From positions 2,356,001 through 2,420,000 of the forward strand of contig JAGVRJ010000001.1 in the NCBI GenBank assembly GCA_019059635.1: 64,000 nt of DNA. Reading direction: 5' to 3'. The notes beneath the pieces were generated by a model. The model had not been told where the DNA came from. It worked only from the letters and a program-made list of their open reading frames with translations, and did not search any database. The DNA comes from Proales similis (taxonomy: Eukaryota > Rotifera > Eurotatoria > Ploima > Proalidae). The position numbers and the translations under genes were made by a program. Every line of letters starts with the position of its first letter. The first letter of the stretch is position 1. Of the stretch, positions 29,602-41,157 are shown piece by piece.

Positions 29602-30531
29602 ATGAGGCTCAAAAGCCTGAGTTGCAAATTTCTCACTCCGACTGAGCTGCTCAAACTGGGCCTTGCAAACATTCAGACCACAGAGCAGCTTGTCACTCAT
29701 GGGGACCTTGAAGCGCTTAGCCGGGCCACGACCATTCCGCTCAAGCAACTTAAACTAATCAAGAAGTTCATAGTTGGTCAATACTCGCCATTTCCGGACT
29801 CTGCCAAGCATCTTCTCGACAAGTACAAGAGACGAGCATTCATACTTAAGACAGGGTCGACCAGCATCGACACGTTCCTCGGCGGCGGACTCTACTCGGG
29901 CGAGCTAAGCGAGTTGAAAGGCCCAACCGAGACGGGCAAGACCGAGATTTGTTTGAACATTTTAGCTCAAGTCTTGGTCGAACATCCTCAATTTAAATGC
30001 ATCTTCATCGACTCTGGACAAAACTTTTGCCCTCTGCGCCTGAATCACTTAATGCAGGGCAAAGGTTTGAGAGATGAGTCCGCACTGAGTCACGTTAAAG
30101 TTGTTCAGTGCCCAAGCATTTTCGAGCTCTACGCTCTGCTCGAACATGTGAACCGATCGACCAACTCTGGCTCGACAACCGAGTTCTATGCCGACGTTGT
30201 GGTCATTGACAGTCTCAGCTCAATGCTATCTATCCTACGTTCCAGCAGCTCATCTGAGCTCAACAGCTATTTGATCGAACTGTCGTCGATTCTCAACTAT
30301 TTGGTGGTCAATTTCAACATGGCCATGATTGTGACCACTTGGTGCGAGTTTTTATGCAACTGGGAGCAGTGGAAGACGATACCTGCGTTCACAGCTAATC
30401 TTAGTCTCGAAGCCGGTTCGAACGCGACGCGCATTCGTCGACTCGAGCTGGTCAAGTTCACTCGATCTACACTTCCCGAACCATTTCAAAATAAGATTCA
30501 ATTCCAAATCACAGGCGAAGGCCTTTTATAG
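29602..30531 (+). CDS. RAD51D: RAD51D-like recombinase paralogue
   Basis: A single-exon protein of 309 residues, close to RAD51D length. The N-terminal helical domain LTPTELLKLGLANIQTTEQL and the linker AQF-like VGQYSPFPDSA correspond to RAD51D. The core begins STGIGSLD-like KTGSTSIDTFLGGGLYSGEL. Walker A is GPTETGKT at about residues 107-114, and Walker B is VVVIDSLSS. Family knowledge: RAD51D works in the BCDX2 complex in homologous recombination. The region after Walker B is more diverged and carries a Ser-rich insert. An AATAAA follows the stop within 15 bases. XRCC2 is the alternative, but the N-terminal domain favours RAD51D. Confidence 0.85.
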   Translation: MRLKSLSCKFLTPTELLKLGLANIQTTEQLVTHGDLEALSRATTIPLKQLKLIKKFIVGQYSPFPDSAKHLLDKYKRRAFILKTGSTSIDTFLGGGLYSGELSELKGPTETGKTEICLNILAQVLVEHPQFKCIFIDSGQNFCPLRLNHLMQGKGLRDESALSHVKVVQCPSIFELYALLEHVNRSTNSGSTTEFYADVVVIDSLSSMLSILRSSSSSELNSYLIELSSILNYLVVNFNMAMIVTTWCEFLCNWEQWKTIPAFTANLSLEAGSNATRIRRLELVKFTRSTLPEPFQNKIQFQITGEGLL

Positions 30532-30671
30532 AAATTGTAAAATAAACTCCTCAGCCACTCTCTTTGGAATATTCCTTCTCATTCTCGGCATTTAAGCGCC
30601 AAGAATTTCGAAACAAAAATGGTTCACAGAAATTGAGAAATCGATTCTCTCAATTAGAGGGCAAGTTGAAA

Positions 30672-32163
30672 ATGCTGCCAAGACTTTTTCTCAACGGACT
30701 AAGGTCTCAGGCACAGCTCGGTAGTGGTCTCAGGTTATCGCAGCGCTTCATTCGAACTAGCTTCAATTTGTGGGCCTTGGAAAAGGAGAACATAAACATC
30801 GGAACAATCGGTCGGTCATCTTTGCGTTCTCTCTTCTTCTCTTCAATCGGAGGCGAATAATTTTTAATTTAACGGCAATCAGGACACATTGATCACGGAA
30901 AGACAACATTGACTGCGGCGATAACCAAAGTGCTCTCCGAGCGCAGTTTGGCTTCGTACGTCAGCTACGATAAAATAGACTCGGCTCCTGAAGAGCGAAA
31001 GCGGGGAATCACAATAAATCTGATGCATGTCGGCTACTCGACCGAGAAACGCACATACGCGCACGTGGACTGCCCGGGACACGCCGATTTCATCAAGAAC
31101 ATGATCACAGGCGCCTCGCAGCTCGACGCCGCCATATTGGTGATCGCCGCCAGCGAAGGAGTGATGCCGCAGACGCGCGAACATTTGTCACTAGCCAAAG
31201 CGATCGGTGTCAAGCACATTGTGGTCTACTTGAATAAAGCCGATTTGGCCGACACCGAAATGCTCGAGCTCATTGAAATGGAAGTCAGAGAGCTGCTCGA
31301 CGAGTTTGAATACGATTCGGCCAACACGCCCATAGTCAGCGGCTCTGCTCTACTTGCGCTCGAAGAGCAAGGGTCGGAAGAGCTTGGCAAAGGAAGCATC
31401 CTCAAACTAATGGACACAATCGATTCGTATGTGCCTTCGCCCCAGCGCGATCTATCCTCTCCGTTCTTGATGCCGATCGAAAAATCGGTGTCCGTTCCCG
31501 GCCGTGGTCAAGTGCTGGTGGGAACCATTGCTCGAGGCAGTTTGAAAAAAGGCGAGCCGATCGAAATTCTGGGCTTTGGCGAGACAATCAAATCGGCGGC
31601 CACAGAGATACACATTTTCAAAACGCCTCAGTCCGAGTGCCAGGCCGGCCAACATGTGGGCATATTGGCCCGAGGAGTAAAGCCAGGAGCGATTCGGCGC
31701 GGAATGATGCTTGTTGCGCCGGGCTCTCTCAAACAAACAGACAACTACGAGGCGTCTGTATACATGCTGAAAAAGGAAGAGGGCGGAAGAAAGAAGCCGA
31801 TTGTGACCGGCTACATCCAGCCGTTCCTGACCAAAACCGTAACGATCGACAGCTATTTGAAGCTTCCAGAGGAGAAGCAAATGATGCTGGGCGGCGAGTA
31901 CGCAACCGTCGAGCTGATCCTCAAGACGCCCATGTGCCTGCTGGAAGGCGATCGATTTACAAGTAAGCAGCTCAATTTAAATTGTCCGCCATCGATCGAT
32001 CCACATTTAAACGAAACTATACCACTGTTAAGTTCGTGAAGGCCTCTCCCTGACCACATGCTCCGGAATAGTGACCAAAGTGTTGCCCAACTCAAATTTA
32101 AAAGTGCCCGGATTCAATGTGATCAAGCCAAGACCCGCGATTCAGAACAAATCGAAGAAATAA
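30672..32163 (+). CDS. TUFM: Mitochondrial elongation factor Tu
   Basis: A GTPase that brings aminoacyl-tRNA to the mitochondrial ribosome. The N-terminal [20 protein letters not shown] and following Arg/Ser stretch is a typical mitochondrial presequence. The G domain has G1 GHIDHGKTT (split by an intron after NIGTIG), the switch region [11 protein letters not shown]3 [12 protein letters not shown], and G4 NKAD. Domains 2 and 3 follow, ending [20 protein letters not shown]. Introns are 30811-30882 (72 nt, donor GTCGGT) and 31963-32032 (70 nt). The stop at 32161-32163 overlaps a TAAAAT signal region. Length and motif order are normal. Confidence 0.96.
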
Positions 32164-32963
32164 AATGCAAGAAACATGAATCGACCGAGACCGACTAGAC
32201 CTATCGGAGCAGGGAAAAGGAAAAAGAGGGCGAGTGTGCTTTTGTGAGTGGCAGGGGGAGGGGGGACGTAGAGAGTATGGGAAGTGATGACGCGAATGTA
32301 TTGCCGGCTCTTGTGGGGCCGGCATTATTGGGCATTTTTGCAACTTAGTTTCGAATCGATTGCAGTTCAAGCTGTCTATGGCAACTACGAACCCAAATTA
32401 TGTGGCCGGCAGAACAAACACATTTTTGTTCTGGCTGAGTAGCACAACTCGTCTTTGTTGAACGCTGAACGTGCATTTCGCACTCGCCTGTCGTTTATTT
32501 GAAAGGCCAGGGTCCGAGCCTGCGCCTGTTTGACGTCGCCATGCTAACCGGTCGATTGCTGCATGCGGCGGCAACGCATGTCGGTCGAAGCATAATTTCA
32601 ATGCGATATGCATCATGCAAATCTCCAACGTGTGTGTTCACTCGAATCGCCAAATTGAGTGCGGCGTTTGTTTAAATGCGATCCAGCGGCCGTGTCGCGC
32701 GGCTGGACTCAACGTAAAATGTCTGTTTAAATTAACTAACGCACACACTCATATGAGCAGTGTGTTTAGTTGGAAAGACACATCCAAAGAGAAAAAGACA
32801 GAGGCCGATTGAGAGAGAGTAAGAGAGTACAAAGCAAAGTGGTTCTGTCTTTATACACAGACGGATGTGTGTGTGTGTGTGCGGATTTCTTCATTTTCTT
32901 TTCGCATTCGATTTCGTCCAATTGTCGTCGCCTGTCCATGTTGTCAGTTGTTTTTAGAATATA
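32164..32963. other. Intergenic between TUFM and lingerer
   Basis: About 0.8 kb. A GT dinucleotide repeat lies at about 32864-32881. The rest should be the TUFM 3' UTR and the lingerer promoter. No gene was recognised. Confidence 0.5.
32864..32881. repeat. (GT)n microsatellite
   Basis: About nine GT units upstream of lingerer. Confidence 0.7.
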
Positions 32964-35928
32964 ATGAACCGTAATGCAGCAGTAAAGACTGAGGCAGCCA
33001 AGCGAACGAGCAAGGCCGAGCCAAACACAAACGACGAGCCTACCAGACGAGCGAAACAATCGACCACGAGCAAGAACAAAACAGAAGGGAGGGAGCCGGC
33101 GTCGACCGGTGCTGTTCCCACTCTAGTAAGCCAATCTCTTGGAAGCACATTGAGACCAGTTTTGTTAATCTGCGTCTCTTTGAAATGAAGAAAGCCACAC
33201 CTGAGCAGCTGAGACTGGCTGCCTTGCTTCAGTCGCGTGCCAATGACCAGCCTGAGTTGGAGAATAAATTGCAAAAAGTTCTCGAAGTTGTGCAATGGTG
33301 CGGACGTGACAAGGCGCTGATCGCACTGCACGATCACGACTACAATGTAGAGGCGAGCATTGAGTTTCTGCTCGACAGCGAGAATGGTTTAGACGACGAC
33401 TGGCAGACAGTGGGCGTGAAGAAGAAGGCGGCAACAAATGGCGAAGCGGCTGTCGGCGAAGAAAAGCAAACGAAGCCGAACGGCAGGCCGCAGAGACGAA
33501 AGCCGGATCCCAAATCATTTGATAATGTTGAAAAGCGGCTCTCCAACATTGCGCTCAAAGACACAGAGGCTAGCGAACTGAAAGCAGAAGGAGAAGCTAA
33601 ATCGCAAAGAGCTCCCAGAAACAAGCCAGTGCGAACTCGTAATACAGTAGATCAAGCCGAAGAGAAGACGGATGGAGCAAACAAACCGCGACCACGACGA
33701 AATGACAATTTAAGAGACATCGGCACTTGGAACGGAGACGCTTCGAACCGAGCGGCGTTCAACAAACGTAATCAGGCCCGAGAGCGTCGTCCGATGGCCA
33801 AGCACAGCGACGAAGCAGAGAACGAAGACGAATGGCAGGGCGATCTCAATCAGACTCACGTGTTCACTTCTCGAGTGCAGAAGCCAGAAGTTGACGAGTC
33901 GCGACTGACCGCAGACACTGCTGCTCCGACTGGCCAGGATTCGAGTGAACAAAACATTTTCCCGGTTGTCAGCCACTTCAATGCGGTCGAAGCTACTCAG
34001 AATATAAAAAAAGCGGTAAGCCTTAGCAAAACAGACGCCTGGGCTGCTTCTCATTTCTTTTCGGTCGGCTTTTTGTCCAGATCGGAATCAGCGGCGAGCC
34101 AGCAGCAGAGACGAACCGAAAAGCGCCAGCTGAAGACAGTCGTACGTCGCCAAATAAACAACCAGCTGCTGAGCAAAACGGAGGACAAGGAGGACAGCAC
34201 AAGCTGAACGGAACAGGAAACAAAGGAGGCGTCAAGCTGCCAACTAAGAGGCCACCGCCGCCGTCCACCAAAATTCCTAAATCGGCCGTGGTCATGCCTG
34301 GCGGTCAAGTGAACTCAATTGAGCTGGACGTTCAGTTCGGAGTTGATCTCGACCACAAGCCAGTTGCCAACAAGGAAAAGCCAAAAAGCGACGCAACCCA
34401 GCAGGCCAAGCCAACAGTGGTCGCGTCTGCTCCTTCCAAGCCGGCTCAAGTTGAATCGCGAAACATGCCAGAGAATCGAAAGCCGTTAAACAACAACCAG
34501 AGCGAAGGCAAAGTTTCTCAGGAGGGCAGCTTGGGCTCAATCTCGAATTCCCAGATGCCGCAGCAGTTCATTCGCACTCAGCGAAAGGAGAATTTGGTCA
34601 ACTCGTCGACTGCAGCTAGCATTCCACGAGAAGCTCAGAACGGCACGTTTGGCTCCAATTCGGCACTGGGCAACGTGATGGGCCAGAAAGCCAACGGACT
34701 AAATCAATTGCAACAGCAGCTGTCATCCGCATCTGCGTCGGTGGCCAACTCGGGCAAACCGAACAGTCAGAGCTCGGTCCAGTCCCAGTCGAATGGCACT
34801 CCGGCTTCTCAACCGCAGCAAATGCCTCCGCCTCCCGGTGTGAACATGGTCAATCCGAACAACCAGTTCCTCATGGGCTTGCCGTTTGTCTGCTACGATC
34901 AGCAAAATTTTCCCTTTTTCGATCCGTCACAAATAGACGCCAACATAATTCAAATGTACAATCACCTTAGCAATGCGGCCGCGATTCCGCCTGGCATGGG
35001 CGCCAATCCCAGCGCCGCTGCCACCAGCAACACTCAAACTCCGCCATACGGTAAACTTTGAAGAGAGCAATTCTACTCGTTGACCTTGATTTAACATTAT
35101 GAAACGAACCATAGTAAACGACCCGAAATTCAAGCGAACCGACTCGTCTAGCTCCGGCTCACAGCTCAACGGACAGCAAATAAACTCGCAGACGCCTCAG
35201 CCGCCACAGCAGCAGTTCAACGTGATGCCCAATATTTCAAATTTTCCCTTCTTTTTTCCAAGTGAGCTTGCCCTGGCCGTGTATTAGTTAAATCCCAATT
35301 TTAACTCAATTTCGAACACAGACTACTATCCGAACATGTTCATGTCTGCAGCGGTGCCAGGCGCACAAGGAACGCCACAGCAGTTCGCCAACAAGCTGCC
35401 GCCCAACTTCTCGAATGCGGCTGCCAACTCGACCGGAAGCTATAACGACGAGCAAGCCAAAGAGTACGGAGCCTACCATGGCGTGAATCAGAACAAGTCG
35501 GCGAACTTGAACAATGACTTGGCCGCTTTTCACAAAGGAGCTGACAAGAACCAGCCGCCGGGCGGCTTTCACACGCCTCCGCCGCACAACTTCGCCGCCT
35601 CGTTTTTAGGCCAGACGCATCCCAACACGAATGTCGTTCCTCCCCCGCCGCATCACGCCAATCCATATCCGTTCATGCCGGCTGCGATGGGCAGCAATGG
35701 AACCAACATGGTGCACAGCGCTCTGCAACAGGTAACTCCCTCTCTATCCCTCTCTCTCTCCTAAAACCCTCCCTTTGCTTGTCTTGCCATCCTGCTCTAC
35801 TCGATAAATCTATTAAAATTGTCCCTCTCGTTTCGTTTAAGGACCCAATGGCGCTGAGAGCAAATTCGAACAACTTGGGAAGCGCAAACCTGAAAAGCAA
35901 TTTGCCAAACGGCTCTAAATGGAATTAA
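32964..35928 (+). CDS. lig: Lingerer/UBAP2-type UBA-domain RNA-associated protein
   Basis: Exon 1 encodes a Lys/Thr-rich start (MNRNAAVKTEAAKRTSK) and splices near 33126/33190 to the UBA domain KATPEQLRLAALLQSRAND through CMIALHD-like KALIALHDHDYNVEASIEFL and DDDWQTVG. RG-poor basic linkers follow, then NEDEWQGDLNQTHVFTSRVQ, which matches the EW.GDL..T.VFT motif of UBAP2L. The PPPPSTKIPKSAVVMPGGQV segment leads into LDVQFGVDLD, the family DUF3697-like motif. The rest is Gln/Asn/Pro-rich low complexity ending SNLPNGSKWN. Family knowledge: lingerer binds FMR1, Caprin and Rasputin in stress granules and growth control. At least six exons; short introns near 34016-34080, 35051-35095, 35260-35320 and 35731-35842. 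Confidence 0.9.
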
Positions 35929-36545
35929 AAGGAGTCGCTATTTTCCTACTTAAATGAATATATATATAAGTGTATGCATCCATTTGATTTGTTCGTAAAA
36001 TCGGCACCGAAGCAAAAACAAAATGAAATACCCAACTGGAGCAGATCGTGACCACACCAAGACCGTACTCTCATTGCGCTAGAAGTCAACCGCAGCAGCC
36101 GATTTGGCAATGAATGAAGCTTTTGTATGAAATGATTGACGCGGCACTGACCATGGTCTTTTAAATTCGGTGCCGCCACTGCGCGTCAAAAATTCACTCG
36201 AATGGACCTCTCACGATTTTAACCATTTCCTGCTTCTACTTATTACCCCTTCCACCTATTTTTCATTTTTTCTTTTTCTTTATTTTTGTTTGGCTCCACC
36301 GTCTCTCGCTTTCTCTATTTTCATTTATCTATCTCTCTCCTCGTCTTCATACTTTTCTAAAATCACAATACTCCCTCGCTGCAAGCATTACAAAACAGAA
36401 ACGAATAAATCTGAAAAATGTTCCCGTGCAGCTCTGATCTAAAGAAAAAGTTATTTGAGCTAAAGAAAAGCGTACGCGCGCTATCAGCTTTGATAATTCG
36501 CTTGATAACATCTAATTTGAGCTGAGGAGTGCCGATTGGTCGCTA
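35929..36545. other. Intergenic, 3' side of lingerer
   Basis: Contains a (TA)n stretch near 35958-35968 and a pyrimidine-rich stretch (TTTCTTT-like) at about 36240-36350. No coding frame or RNA gene was recognised. Confidence 0.5.
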
Positions 36546-36685
36546 GAGATAGCATCAAACGCGGCAGTAGCGACTCAATCGCGCACTAGAGGCCTCTGCT
36601 GCACCGGTCGGTCAGGGCCAATGTGGTCTTGTTGCTCAATTCGCACATGGAAATGTAATTTAGCATGACGAATGTCGGTCGCTCA
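36546..36685 (+). repeat. 140-bp direct repeat, copy 1
   Basis: Begins GAGATAGCATCAAACGCGGC and ends AATGTCGGTCGCTCA. By eye 138 of 140 bases match the copy at 37391-37530; the two differences lie close together near the middle. Downstream similarity continues weakly (both have a GTAACGG/TAACGG and GCCGTCACGCTC stretch). Confidence 0.95.
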
Positions 36686-36794
36686 CTTATCCGCTGGCCT
36701 GCGTCCTTGCTTTAACGGTGCCGTCACGCTCTGTCGAATGCTTTTAGAAATGCGCCACTAGCTAACGTTCGTCATCTTCTCTTTCAAACGAAAA

Positions 36795-37191
36795 ATGCGC
36801 GAATTAGTCAGAAGCCTGATCCACTTTTCCCTTTTGATTTATTTCGGAGTTGAAAAACCGTTAAAATCGACCGACTTCAAGATATTCAAAAACTAGTTGG
36901 AACTGAGGATTTTCGCCTCATAGGACTTAAGATCTCAGACTACGGCAATGTAAAGAATTTCCAAGGCTGGATTGCCTACCGGTCGGTTCGGTTGACTTTC
37001 AGCAGTGATTGAGTCTATTATTTTTAGCGATTCACGTCCGCAAATGCCATTGGACAACGCTCGACAAGCAGTTTTGAAGAAACTCCAAGAATTGGATTTG
37101 GGTTTGTTGGCTTGTTATATCAAGCTAGTTATGATCGTATCAGAGTAGAGCAAAAGTGAATGATAGCAACCAGGATGTCTGGACTGTCTAA
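36795..37191 (+). CDS. Putative small secreted protein gene (unrecognised)
   Basis: Four short exons can be joined in one frame from the ATG at 36795: MRELVRSLIHFSLLIYFG (signal-like), then DFRLIGLKISDYGNVKNFQG WIAYR, then DSRPQMPLDNARQAVLKKLQ, then a short end KVNDSNQDVWTV. Introns would be about 59, 46 and 49 nt, each GT-AG. An AATAAA follows near 37236. The amino-acid composition reads like a real protein, but I recognise no family, and the splice model is inferred only from frame. It lies between the two copies of the 140-bp repeat. Confidence 0.38.
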
Positions 37192-37390
37192 TCAATTAAG
37201 GCCGAATCAAGTCAGGACTTTGAAATGGTTTGCAAATAAATGATAAAATCCATGCGGAGATTGCACAAGCAGAAATGTTCTGATAAGAAACCGATTAGTC
37301 AAGTCAAACAAAGCAGCAAGAAGTGTTTGATAACTCGTGTCTACTTCTAGTTCTTGACTGAGACTGCCAATGGGCCGCTTGAGAACGCTT

Positions 37391-37530
37391 GAGATAGCAT
37401 CAAACGCGGCAGTAGCGACTCAATCGCGCACTAGAGGCCTCTGCTGCACCGGTCGGTCAGGGCCAATGTGGTCTGGTCGCTCAATTCGCACATGGAAATG
37501 TAATTTAGCATGACGAATGTCGGTCGCTCA
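37391..37530 (+). repeat. 140-bp direct repeat, copy 2
   Basis: Second copy, same orientation, starting 845 bases after the start of copy 1. It lies about 1.2 kb upstream of the MyoD start. No coding frame is shared, so it is not a copied exon. Confidence 0.95.
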
Positions 37531-38754
37531 TTGGACCTTCCCTCTCTCTGCCTGTAACGGAGGTGGCTCTTCGCACTTATCATTGGTGGCCGTCACGCTC
37601 CCGCTCTCTCCTTTATCTGTTTCTATTAAGCATCCATTAGCACCTAGCGGCTATTTTGAATAAAAACCGCCCACCCAGGCTTATCAAGCGTTCGTGCTCA
37701 ATCGCCATTTCTGACTCAATCACGGCAGCGATCGATCGAGTTTGGTTGCTATCTTGGAGATGTGCTTATTTGCGCAACCAGAAAATCGATCGAAAGATGG
37801 AAATGATTGATGACTAAGGTCGATTACTAATATTAAGTGAGAACAGTCGCCGCAATATTTCAATTGGGCGTTGTTCTGTTGGCCTATTGTCTATTCGCAC
37901 CGTGTTTGTTTTTGTTCGCTCCTGAGAGAGAGGGATGTGTGCGAGAGTAAGAGAGAGAGAATGAGAGAGGGGCAGAAAATGAATAACGACAGCACGTTGC
38001 CAGTTAATCGAATCGATGAATTAAAAAGGCTTCGGTGCAATTGTAAACAATAGATCAGAGGCAGAGCCACAAAACTACCGAGCCGTTCTCCTCTTACTTT
38101 AATTAATGTGATTATCAACTAATAGCTTCAAATTAACTAGATAGAGGTCGGATTGCTCGTTCACTCGCTGTTGAGCTGCGCACTCTGGCGCCGAGAAGCT
38201 GCGATATTGGTGGGTGAGATACCTCGCCGAATTCATTTGAGACTGCTCTCTTTTCCTTGGCGTTAATGAAGTCCGTTTGAGAATTAGGAATTAATGATTC
38301 CATTCCTCGACCGCCTCTACTTCTCTTGCGCACAACTGTTGTTGTCAATCACCCAGTCTGAGCAGAGAGAGCAGGCCTTTGCCTTCTCTCTCTTTTTTTC
38401 AGATAGAATTTAAATTTTATTATTATCGCTCGTTTCTACTTTTCGAACATCCCCTCTCGACCAATGAGCGCCGAGACCGGCTGCCTGTCTGTGGCTAGTC
38501 ATTGGCTCATGAATTCCTCACAGCGTATGTAGCCGGATCGACCATTCCAGCGTATCGCTATCTCTGATATGGCTGCCTCGTTAAATTCACTACTCGTCTC
38601 GGTGCTGCCTCTTATGCCTCCTTTTTTCCCTTCTCTTTCCACTCAATCGGTCTGTTCACTTGCCGTCCTGTTTCAACTTTTCAAAGCTGCTTTATCTTCT
38701 TGCCGATCTCTTATTGAACATGCCAATTCTCTGACCTGCTCTGATCTGCTCTAG
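37531..38754. other. MyoD upstream region
   Basis: About 1.2 kb of non-coding sequence that should contain the MyoD promoter and 5' UTR. GAGA-type purine tracts occur at about 37925-37970. No gene was recognised. Confidence 0.5.
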
Positions 38755-40194
38755 ATGATAAGCGAATATTCAAAGCTTGGCACCGTTGCGGACCAATTCG
38801 GCGAGAATGTGCACTACTTTAAAGCAGGGTCTGACTCGTACGCCAACATGGAAGATGCCGCATCGATGAGGGCGTTCGACTCAGCCTACTACCACGCATC
38901 AGCTTACCAGTACGGCTGCGAGCAGTTGGCATACAAGTCACAGTTGAGCTCTCTGCCTTCAATGGCAGCCAGCTGCTACTCAGCGTTACCGTCTTCTGAG
39001 CCTCAGATGCAAGATCTCATCCAAGCGCATCATTTCAGCCTTTTACATCACAGCTCCGACCAGCAGCAGCATCCAGCCTATTACCAATATTCAAACTCGA
39101 CAGAGGTGAGCTCAGTTTGGCCCAACATCCTTAGGCTTCTTTTCTAGTTCCCGTCTCCCTCTTTCTCTTGGAAAAAGTTGATGCAAAGCTCAAACAAAAT
39201 CGGCGATTTGTCTCTGAGCGACTTGAGTCGCAGCAAAATGCCTAACAAGAGCAAAAAGTTCGATTCCGACGCCAAGATGAACTCTGGACTTCAGGTGGCT
39301 AGCGTCGACTCAAAAGTGATCGGCTGTAAGTTTTTTGATTAATGCCTGTTTGTGGGTGATTTTGAATTAATCGCTTTGAATTTAAAAAAGCTATGGTCGA
39401 CCCTTATGATAGCATGTCCGACTCACAGCTGGAGGGCGATGGCCCGGGATCGAGTCGAGGGGACAACGGCTCTTGCTGCAGTGCAAGTGGAGGAAAATGC
39501 CTCGCCTGGGCGTGCAAAGTTTGCAAGAAGAAGACATCGACGCCTGACCGCAGGCGACAGGCAACGTTGAGAGAGCGGCGCCGTCTCAGAAAAGTCAACG
39601 AGGCGTTCGAAACGCTTAAAAAGCGCACATGTCCGAATCCTAACCAGCGACTGCCCAAGGTCGAGATATTGAGAAACGCGATCGAGTACATTGAAAGTCT
39701 GGAAGATGTCTTGCGTAATCACTCATCAAATGGAAACAAAACAGCTCTGGGCACTTCAAACAATAGACAAGCAGATCTTGTCAAAAGCCTCAAATATAAC
39801 AGTCTCGTCTATTCTGAAGATAACCAGTCTGAAACGTCATCGTGCGAGGTGAGCGCATTGCAGAGAAACTTTTCGGTTGAATCACTCTATTGGCCTTGAT
39901 TCGTAGAGTAATCAAATGAATGGAAGCGACTCTGCGAGTGTGGGCAAATACGAGGAATCTCTGCTTCCATATGTGGGTAAGTGTCAGCAATGCTTCATTC
40001 TGGTTGGCTGCTTTTCTATTTATCAAGTGGCCAATCAATGTGTTCGAGTTAACTATCTAACCTTGTTTATCTGACTTGAAGGAAACCAAGACTGTGGTCA
40101 AAATTCAGAGTCGAGCCTTAACAAACTAAGCGCGATTGTGGCAAGGATTGACAACCAAAGAGCAATCGCTGCAAACGATTCTTTAAATTCATAA
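38755..40194 (+). CDS. MyoD: Myogenic bHLH factor (MyoD family)
   Basis: A muscle-determination transcription factor. The N-terminal exon ([20 protein letters not shown]) is rich in Tyr, Ser and His. The Cys/His-rich stretch [20 protein letters not shown] leads into the bHLH: basic region [20 protein letters not shown] with the Ala-Thr pair of the myogenic code, and helix 2 [20 protein letters not shown]. The last exon has [15 protein letters not shown], which matches helix III of MyoD/Myf5. Five exons; introns near 39105-39180, 39327-39390, 39849-39907 and 39975-40080. The single gene with helix III is the usual invertebrate MyoD arrangement. Confidence 0.97.
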
Positions 40195-40400
40195 AAGCCT
40201 GCTTATGTCCCTTTTACTTTTGCTCTTCGACGCCTCTTAAATTATTAGAAATTGTGATTGTTGATTGAAAGCTTGCTTCTTTTTCATTTCCTTTTCACTT
40301 CTTTTCTGCATTTTTTCTTCTCTTTTAAACTGATCCAAGAAGCCGAGCTTTAATAAATTGAGTTACGTAAATCGATTAGAAAGAGAATATGCAAAAAAAT

Positions 40401-40473
40401 TACTTCGAGCGAGGATCGAACTCGCGGCCTTCTGCGTGTAAAGCAGACGTGATAACCACTACACCATCGAAGC
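40401..40473 (-). tRNA. tRNA-Val (TAC anticodon)
   Basis: 73 nt, identical in sequence to the copy at 26262-26334. The anticodon loop is TTTACAC. A T-run terminator follows on the tRNA strand (plus AAAAAAA just before). Confidence 0.95.
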
Positions 40474-40640
40474 AATCGTTGACCACTATCGCGTGCTGTT
40501 TCGATTTAAAGCCAAACAATATCAACCAAAATAAATAAATATATTGAAAAGCTCGATTAAATCAAGTTGAAAAGCATTCACTTGGCTAGTCCTAGCAATG
40601 GAAACAAAAACAAAGCGGCTTTTCTTTAAAAGCGAAAAAG

Positions 40641-40713
40641 TACTTCGGGCGAGGATCGAACTCGCGACCTTCTGCGTGTGAAGCAGACGTGATAACCACT
40701 ACACCACCGAAGC
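40641..40713 (-). tRNA. tRNA-Val (CAC anticodon)
   Basis: 73 nt, acceptor GCTTCGG pairing with CCGAAGT, anticodon loop TTCACAC, T arm GAGTTCGATCCTC. A T5 terminator on the tRNA strand. The 3' flank (GCGAAAAAG on plus) is shared with the copy at 43220. Confidence 0.95.
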
Positions 40714-40967
40714 TTCTTTTCTCATGCCAATCGACGAGTTAGTTGTGACCATAGCACCAACTCAACTTGCTTAAAAACTTATTGCTTTTCAACTTTGAGT
40801 TGCATCATTAGAGTTCATTCAAAGCCAATTTATTGCTGCATTCTGGTTCAATCAGATCTTAACATCGGCAAGTTGAACCTTTAAATCTAAAAACACGTGA
40901 AGTATTAATGAGGAGCAAACAAAATTCAAGATAAAACTAAAAAAATCTTTTCAGATCAATAAAAAAG

Positions 40968-41040
40968 TACTTCGGGCGAGGATCGAACTCGCGACCTTCT
41001 GCGTGTGAAGCAGACGTGATAACCACTACACCACCGGAGC
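40968..41040 (-). tRNA. tRNA-Val (CAC anticodon) with acceptor-stem mismatch
   Basis: 73 nt, identical to the 40641 copy except for one base at 41037, which changes the acceptor strand to GCTCCGG and creates a C-A mismatch at position 4-69. Anticodon loop and T arm are intact. Confidence 0.9.
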
Positions 41041-41157
41041 GTATTATTAAACTGCTTTAAAATTTGAAATTTTTGTCAAAACTGACCCTCAAGGCGCTTA
41101 GAAAAAGGCAATTAAACAATTTTAAAATTAAGATTTATTTGCCCTCTCAAGCTGGCT

